The translations under genes and the position numbers were made by a program. Below are positions 16,701 to 20,843 of a stretch of DNA of 20,843 bases, piece after piece. Origin of the DNA: Azolla pinnata (taxonomy: Eukaryota > Streptophyta > Polypodiopsida > Salviniales > Salviniaceae); assembly GCA_037176905.1 (NCBI GenBank), contig JBBBWG010028279.1, positions 1 through 20,843 on the forward strand. The letters run 5' to 3'. Numbering within the stretch: position 1 is the stretch's first letter; every line of letters begins with the position of its first letter. The notes under the pieces were generated by a model that did not search any database, had not been told where the DNA came from, and saw only the letters and a program-made list of their open reading frames with translations.

Positions 16701-19700
16701 TTCCAACACACTTGATTCATTAATATTAAAAGTGCCAGCATCCCATTTCACAGTTTAATTGCATACAAAATCCCATATGAAAAACAAGGCCTACACTCAG
16801 ACAGCTGTTTTTTCAATATGCTGACTGGTGGAATAGGTGAACTTGAAGCAAAAGCCTACAAATATATTTAAATAAAAGTGGCATCTTCACTACCTTGTAG
16901 AAGTCTGGAGCCAGCTTTTCTAATTGATCCAGCTTAGAATCAACTTCTTCTGGTGCAAATGATCCGATCTCCCTAACATACACAGCTATATAATTACATA
17001 TACTCCTAAATCAATCTAAACTTGCAAAACGTGGTTACCTTTCAATTGAATCTGCCAAAACCCCCATGTATGATTCAACCTGATCATTGGTGCGCAAAAA
17101 CAACCCTTCACTTGAGCTTAGTGCCCTGTTAGGTAGATCTCCAAATGCAAAAGTAAACCCACCATCCTGGACCCTGCTGTGGAAACCACCTTCCACAAAA
17201 GCAAAATCACCTGTCAAGAAACCAGTTTCAACAACGATTAGGTTCTTCAAATGCTGATGGACTGAAATTTCTCATTCTTTTATTTATGAAATGCAGAGAT
17301 GCAACAAATACGGAGATAGGGTTAGGTAGAACAAAAATTGCAATATCGTGTTCTGTGAATACCTTCACTTGGAGTCGAACTGGAGCCTAAAACCTGATAT
17401 GACCCATTGTATGCTTTATGCCCAAAAGTTGCTTTCTTAGGCTTTTGCATGTCAGTAAACCGAATGGTGTCTGTCTGGATATTCTCAAAGTCAAAATAAT
17501 CAACATCGTCGTTTGGAGTTTCTTCATCAAGAAAGTCTATATCATTCGCCCTTTTGGGTGTTGAGTCATCTTGCATGCTATCCCCTCCAGCAAAAGTAAG
17601 CACTGGCTGACGGTATGTATCTAGATCTGTCAAAAGCTTGCAAGTGGCCTGCAAGTCAAACTTTATAAGCAGTAGCACGGAATTGAAAATATTTAAGCCA
17701 TAATTTTAGACATCATTATATAAGAGAAAAGCAATGATGAGGGAGAATAAGGAGCTCTCATGATTCCTCTAGAATGGTGAAGTACACTACACTGTTTGAC
17801 AGTTTAAAGCACTCTATGATAAAATCTTGGCATGCACGCATTGGGATAAAGAAAAATGAACTCTAAATACGCTGTGCAAGATCTGATTTTCACTTCTGTT
17901 GCATTCTTTGCTACGACGTACAGAGTCAATAGTACAAAGAAAAGTGCATGCATATCATAAACTATATTTTATAGATGATTTGACGGAATTTTTAAGAGAA
18001 TTTGATGTTAAAATCAACTTGACAACAAATAGCCTTGAAAGAATACGGACAGTAGCCATTCATATCAGGTGAATTACCTTTGAGGGACTAGACAACCTTT
18101 GTGTGAGCTTTCCAAGAACTGAGAGCTAAGGAAATGGCATACATTAAACCTACAATAGGGTAACATCCTTTTCTTTAAAATATGTAACCATTGCTTTTCT
18201 TGCTTTGAAGGTGTCTATGTTTTCTAAGCAGAAAAATAAAAGTTAATGCCACCACCAGTGCCTTGGGGGCAGGAGGAAGAAAAAATCTAGAGATATCTTA
18301 AAATTTTACCAACAGAAACCTTTATAAACACTGAACATGAGAATATAATTACAAGTCTTACATTGTTTAATTTACTCCATGCCAATTAAATATAGCATGC
18401 AATGCCCTTTACCTAATACATATACTCTCACTGAAACTAATTCCTAAAAAGCAGCTACCGATGTTTTTGAACCTAGCAACTGCAACATAAGCACCATGCA
18501 ATAGCATTTAAATATTTATGATGGAACTTTGTATGATTCGAAGCTCACCTCAAAGGATAGAAGATTGAAAGCAAGTATACAACGCCGAAGAAATTGTCCT
18601 AAGGAGCTATTTGAATTGATTAGAAGAGGACTATCTTCACCAGATATGGGTTCCAGGGATCCATTCGCTCCTGCAACTATTAGCTCTGCAAGAAAACGCA
18701 TCTAATTTAGATCACACATCGATGCCACATTGGAACTTGTCAGAAAGAGGGAAGTGCTTATTATAGTAACTGTATATAAAATCCACCAGAATTGCTGTTT
18801 CTAGTTCTGAAATGTAGTTTTAATAACTAACCTGTTTTCGATTATTAAGATATCACGTATGAGTATATCTCATGAATTAATGATGAGGATATTGTTTGTG
18901 CCATTTGTTGGTTGATCCAAATGATTTTCCCGATTATAATGGCAACTCTGAAATCTACTGTATATTTGATTTTGTATTTCTAGTTGATGCTACTTCAATC
19001 TAAGGAAATTTAAAATTTTTTGAATAGAACACTCCATACGTTTTTTATATGATCCCTACTATAATGCTGCCTACTACAAGCATTGAATGAAAAGTATTAT
19101 CATTTACATCTAAAACATATTCAAAAAAATTAGAATCAACTGAGGAGCAGGGAAAAAAATTTGAGAAGACGCATACCTCTTAGACCAAGTGCAAATGAAA
19201 ATAGGTCCTCTGGTGATGAAAATCCCATGAGGCGATTGGCTAATTGATTTACTAACAGCCCACCTCCATCTGGCAAAGAAGATTTCAATTGGAAGCCCAG
19301 CTCCTCAAAAGTTGGCTCCAGGAAATCATCATGTGCCTACGTTCAAGCATAAAATATAAGAAAGTGATATTGTCCTGTGAGATCAATGACACATTACAAT
19401 ACTCCTACCGTCTTCTGCAGCCTCCAATTGTGGATAGTTATACATTAGTAATTATACCTATAATCCTCGACTTTCCACAATGTCCATAACCCGCAATATT
19501 CATTTCCCCTAGTGCCCATAATGTTCATTTCGCATCGAGCCTAGAATCTCCTTCTATTTTGATTCTTCTTTAGTCTCGTGATTTCAGTAATCTTTGTGAG
19601 CCCATAGGCATATTGGCTCTCCAATTTTCCAATAGATACCCATAACCTTCTATTTTATTTAATACACAAGCACTTCCGTTTCCAACTATGCCCCCAAAAA

Positions 19701-20214
19701 AAGACATTTTCTCACTATGCTGAACGCCTCCATTGCTCGATTGCGCCACAAAACCTTGATTTCTTCAAAAATTACATTTTTCAACTATGCTTCAAATCTT
19801 CGTTGCTCAAGTATGCACGAGAACTTTCGTATCTCCACTAATCCCAGAGCTTGCATTAGACTCTGTCCTTAAAAACCCATGAACTCCATCTTCCCAAAAC
19901 GATTCATTCCAGTTTTCATCCAAGAGAAACGAACAAAGGAAGGAGATAGCATTCGCTCAATAGCCCACAAGAATCACGCGGGTAAAGCAGCAAAAGCAAA
20001 GGCGGAACGCAACAACACCGTCCACTGAGAATGAAGTAGGCGAAGGGTAGGGGTAGAATACCTTGATGGAGTGAAGCACAAAGAGGGAGAGCTTGTGTCG
20101 AACCGGGAGAGGGAAGACGCAGAGAGGTGAAGCGTTGGTGGGGAGGGAGTAGGCATGGAGGAGGATGCACATGGAGATCTTGTGAGGAGTCAAGGCAAAG
20201 CCGGCTGCTCCCAT
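10784..20214 (-). CDS. APC5: Anaphase-promoting complex subunit 5, 20 exons
   Basis: APC5 is a TPR-rich platform subunit of the APC/C ubiquitin ligase, which marks cyclins and securin for destruction. The joined minus-strand exons encode 933 residues, close to the plant family length (about 916 in Arabidopsis as I recall). The N terminus GFALTPHKISMCILLHAYS (5-23) matches the family start. NLGMF-type sequence appears as SLGQFLRRCILAFNLLSFE (132-150). The Apc5 core is HYQRYLNCLSTGDYPAAVHN to LHRYFDYSAG (331-360), then GSMHARFGHTSQALQ. TPR-like helices follow to the end, including HLLRAASWELYG (600-611), YALAGLTLSKSFNLDFMHAS (781-800), AELWLRLGASH and REQAATLFKKY. The start at 20214 lies in a GCCATGG context. 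An acidic linker (about 180-220) and a Ser/Gly-rich linker (about 527-585) are lineage-variable. No premature stop is seen. Confidence 0.94.
11158..11557 (-). other. APC5 intron 18, nothing else recognised
   Basis: A 400-nt AT-rich intron separates exon 18 (ending SSSFS) from exon 19 (HADSEIV...). The reading frame of exon 18 stays open into this intron for about 95 codons, to a stop at 11274, so intron retention would replace the normal C-terminal tail of 75 residues with an unrelated one. No other element is seen. Confidence 0.75.
12495..13236 (-). other. APC5 intron 14, nothing else recognised
   Basis: A 742-nt intron lies between THKGYD and EAFAALDIAS. No missing exon is needed, because the family sequence is contiguous across the junction. 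I see no repeat, transposon end or RNA gene. Confidence 0.75.
13962..14650 (-). other. APC5 intron 10, nothing else recognised
   Basis: A 689-nt intron separates LAKFNLR from FVGRSPLLTGL. The donor is CGG|GTATGT. Similarity to the Arabidopsis order AKFEL..QRPLLSFG suggests no exon is missing, but this part of the protein is weakly conserved, so a small skipped exon cannot be excluded. Confidence 0.65.
14988..15020 (-). other. APC5: APC5 microexon 9 (33 nt)
   Basis: Eleven codons (ALNEAVGIAQQ) sit between an AACAG acceptor and a CAG|GTTGGA donor. They supply the segment that joins FGHTSQALQ to NSDDSCLAHALAAL, equivalent to the conserved EAVRVSQQ stretch of plant APC5. Both flanking exons are phase 0 here, so skipping would delete 11 residues of a TPR helix without a frameshift. 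Confidence 0.85.
15432..16332 (-). other. APC5 intron 7, nothing else recognised
   Basis: A 901-nt AT-rich intron splits a serine codon (AG|T) in the conserved YFDYSAG motif. The donor AG|GTTCGC is weak. Reading through gives a short tail that stops after about 30 residues. No repeat or RNA gene is recognised. Confidence 0.7.
16419..16893 (-). other. APC5 intron 6, nothing else recognised
   Basis: A 475-nt AT-rich intron lies between LEKLAPDFYK and VHYQRYLNCL, which are contiguous in the family. Nothing else is seen inside. Confidence 0.75.
17649..18548 (-). other. APC5 intron 3, nothing else recognised
   Basis: A 900-nt AT-rich intron follows the conserved CILAFNLLSFE and precedes ATCKLLTDLDTY. 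No extra exon is required by similarity. No transposon ends or tandem repeats are apparent. Confidence 0.75.
18686..19176 (-). other. APC5 intron 2, nothing else recognised
   Basis: A 491-nt AT-rich intron lies between FALGLR and the split Glu before LIVAGANGS. A weak box C/D-like spacing on the opposite strand was considered and rejected. Confidence 0.75.
19337..20061 (-). other. APC5 intron 1, nothing else recognised
   Basis: A 725-nt first intron lies between LFVLHSIK and AHDDFLEPTF. The donor is AAG|GTATTC and the acceptor CGTAG|GCA. On the minus strand its 5' portion carries GA-rich stretches. A role as an intronic enhancer is possible but not shown by the sequence. Confidence 0.75.
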
Positions 20215-20346
20215 GGCCGAGCTTTCTGTCTCTTGCGTCTCTGTCGGTGTCTTCCCTCCCGTTTCTTCAGAATGGAAATGGCTCTCTTCCCTATTTGTAT
20301 TTCTGTCCTCTTCCCCTCCATATCCACATCCTCGAGCTCCACCATG
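20215..20346 (-). promoter_or_regulatory. APC5 presumed 5' leader and proximal promoter
   Basis: This unique segment separates the APC5 ATG from the tandem repeat. On the minus strand it is purine-rich (GGAAGAGGACAG, GGGAAGAGAGCC). No clear TATA box, telobox or initiator is visible. The frame of the APC5 ATG is open upstream throughout this segment. Confidence 0.45.
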
Positions 20347-20843
20347 GAAGCATCGATCCGGAGGAGAAGGGAATCGATGGAGCTCGACAAGATTCCTCCC
20401 ACGGATTCCTTCCTTCGACGGATTCCTTCGACGGGTTCCTTCGCCGGATTCCTTCGACGGATTCCTTCGATGGATTCCAGGTGCTCGATCCTTGGAATTT
20501 CGACGATGATCGATTGTGTACGAATGAATGGTGTCGATCATCGACGGAAGCATCGATCCGGAGGAGAAGGGAATCAATGGAGTTCGACAGATTCCTTCGA
20601 CGGATTCCAGGTGCTCGATCCCTGGAATTTCGACGATGATCGATTGTGTATGAATGAATGGTGTCGATCATCGACAGAAGCATCGATCCGGAGGAGAAGG
20701 GAATCAATGGAGTTCGACAGATTCCTTCGACGGATTCATTCGATGGATTCCTTCGACGGATTCCAAGCGCTCGATCCCCAGAATTTCGACGATGATCGAC
20801 AGTGTACGAATGGATGGACACCTTTCATTCGTACACACATTCA
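20347..20843. repeat. Young tandem repeat upstream of APC5, three copies
   Basis: The anchor GAAGCATCGATCCGGAGGAG occurs at 20347, 20547 and 20677, giving units of 200 bp, 130 bp and at least 167 bp cut by the window end. The shared tail (GGAATTTCGACGATGATCGA, then TGTRYGAATGAATGGTGTCG) is almost identical between copies 1 and 2, so the expansion is recent. Length differences come from a nested minisatellite of 13-bp GGATTCCTTCGAC units: four in a row at 20420-20471 in copy 1, about one in copy 2, several in copy 3. Because 200 and 130 are not multiples of three, the frame shifts from copy to copy, so the long open frames here do not look like a repeated protein domain. Confidence 0.93.

Larger units (their letters stand above)
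10784..20214 (-). other. APC5: Exon map of APC5
   Basis: Coding exons in transcript order on the minus strand: 20214-20062, 19336-19177, 18685-18549, 17648-17363, 17210-17039, 16972-16894, 16418-16333, 15431-15305, 15020-14988, 14902-14651, 13961-13884, 13804-13533, 13459-13400, 13304-13237, 12494-12389, 12270-12129, 12008-11910, 11822-11558, 11157-11090, 10942-10784. They total 2802 nt including the stop, and every donor is GT and every acceptor AG with compatible phases. Exon 9 is only 33 nt. Introns are longer than in NRPB2, up to about 900 nt. Least certain are exons 11 (acceptor CTCTAG) and 7-8, where a codon is split AG|T to give the conserved YFDYSAG. Confidence 0.87.

Noticed and set aside
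18880..18951. Possible box C/D snoRNA on the plus strand (ATGATGA then CTGA 72 nt apart)
   Set aside because: The flanks do not form a convincing terminal stem, no internal C'/D' pair is clear, and it would be antisense to the APC5 intron, where an intronic snoRNA would not be processed from the host transcript.
20127..20821. Long open frames on both strands in the region upstream of APC5 (up to about 200 codons)
   Set aside because: They run through tandem repeats whose unit lengths are not multiples of three, so the same DNA is read in different frames in successive copies; several start at non-ATG codons. Only the part from 20214 downward is supported as APC5.

Overview
The window is nuclear genomic DNA of a flowering plant. 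It holds two intron-rich housekeeping genes with short AT-rich introns, GT-AG splicing (one GC-AG exception), plant telobox motifs in one leader, and proteins that align best with my memory of the Arabidopsis orthologues. I cannot name the species; a monocot or an early-diverging angiosperm is possible but not demonstrated. There is no sign of bacterial, organellar or viral sequence.

Layout. Positions 1-2546 are the upstream region of the first gene: AT and ATTT microsatellites, a direct duplication of about 206 bp, a decayed tandem array of about nine units of about 135 bp (roughly 808-1980), then a CT-rich, telobox-containing and GAGA-rich leader. Positions 2547-8936 (+) carry NRPB2, the second-largest subunit of RNA polymerase II, in 24 coding exons that join to an intact 1184-residue protein. 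Positions 8937-10783 are a convergent 3' to 3' interval without a supported gene. Positions 20214-10784 (-) carry APC5, a scaffold/TPR subunit of the anaphase-promoting complex, in 20 coding exons that join to an intact 933-residue protein. Positions 20347-20843 are a young tandem repeat directly upstream of APC5 that runs off the window.

The two genes are not a functional unit. One makes mRNA and the other drives cell-cycle protein degradation; they are convergent neighbours with separate promoters. Every exon junction was assigned by eye from splice sites, frame and remembered family similarity, so exon boundaries are strong predictions but not transcript-proven.

I found no new multi-gene system. 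The points most worth a second look are a tandem array upstream of each gene, a 90-nt GC-AG intron and an 87-nt intron in NRPB2 that are both stop-free and in frame, and in-frame upstream ATGs for APC5 that lie inside its tandem repeat.
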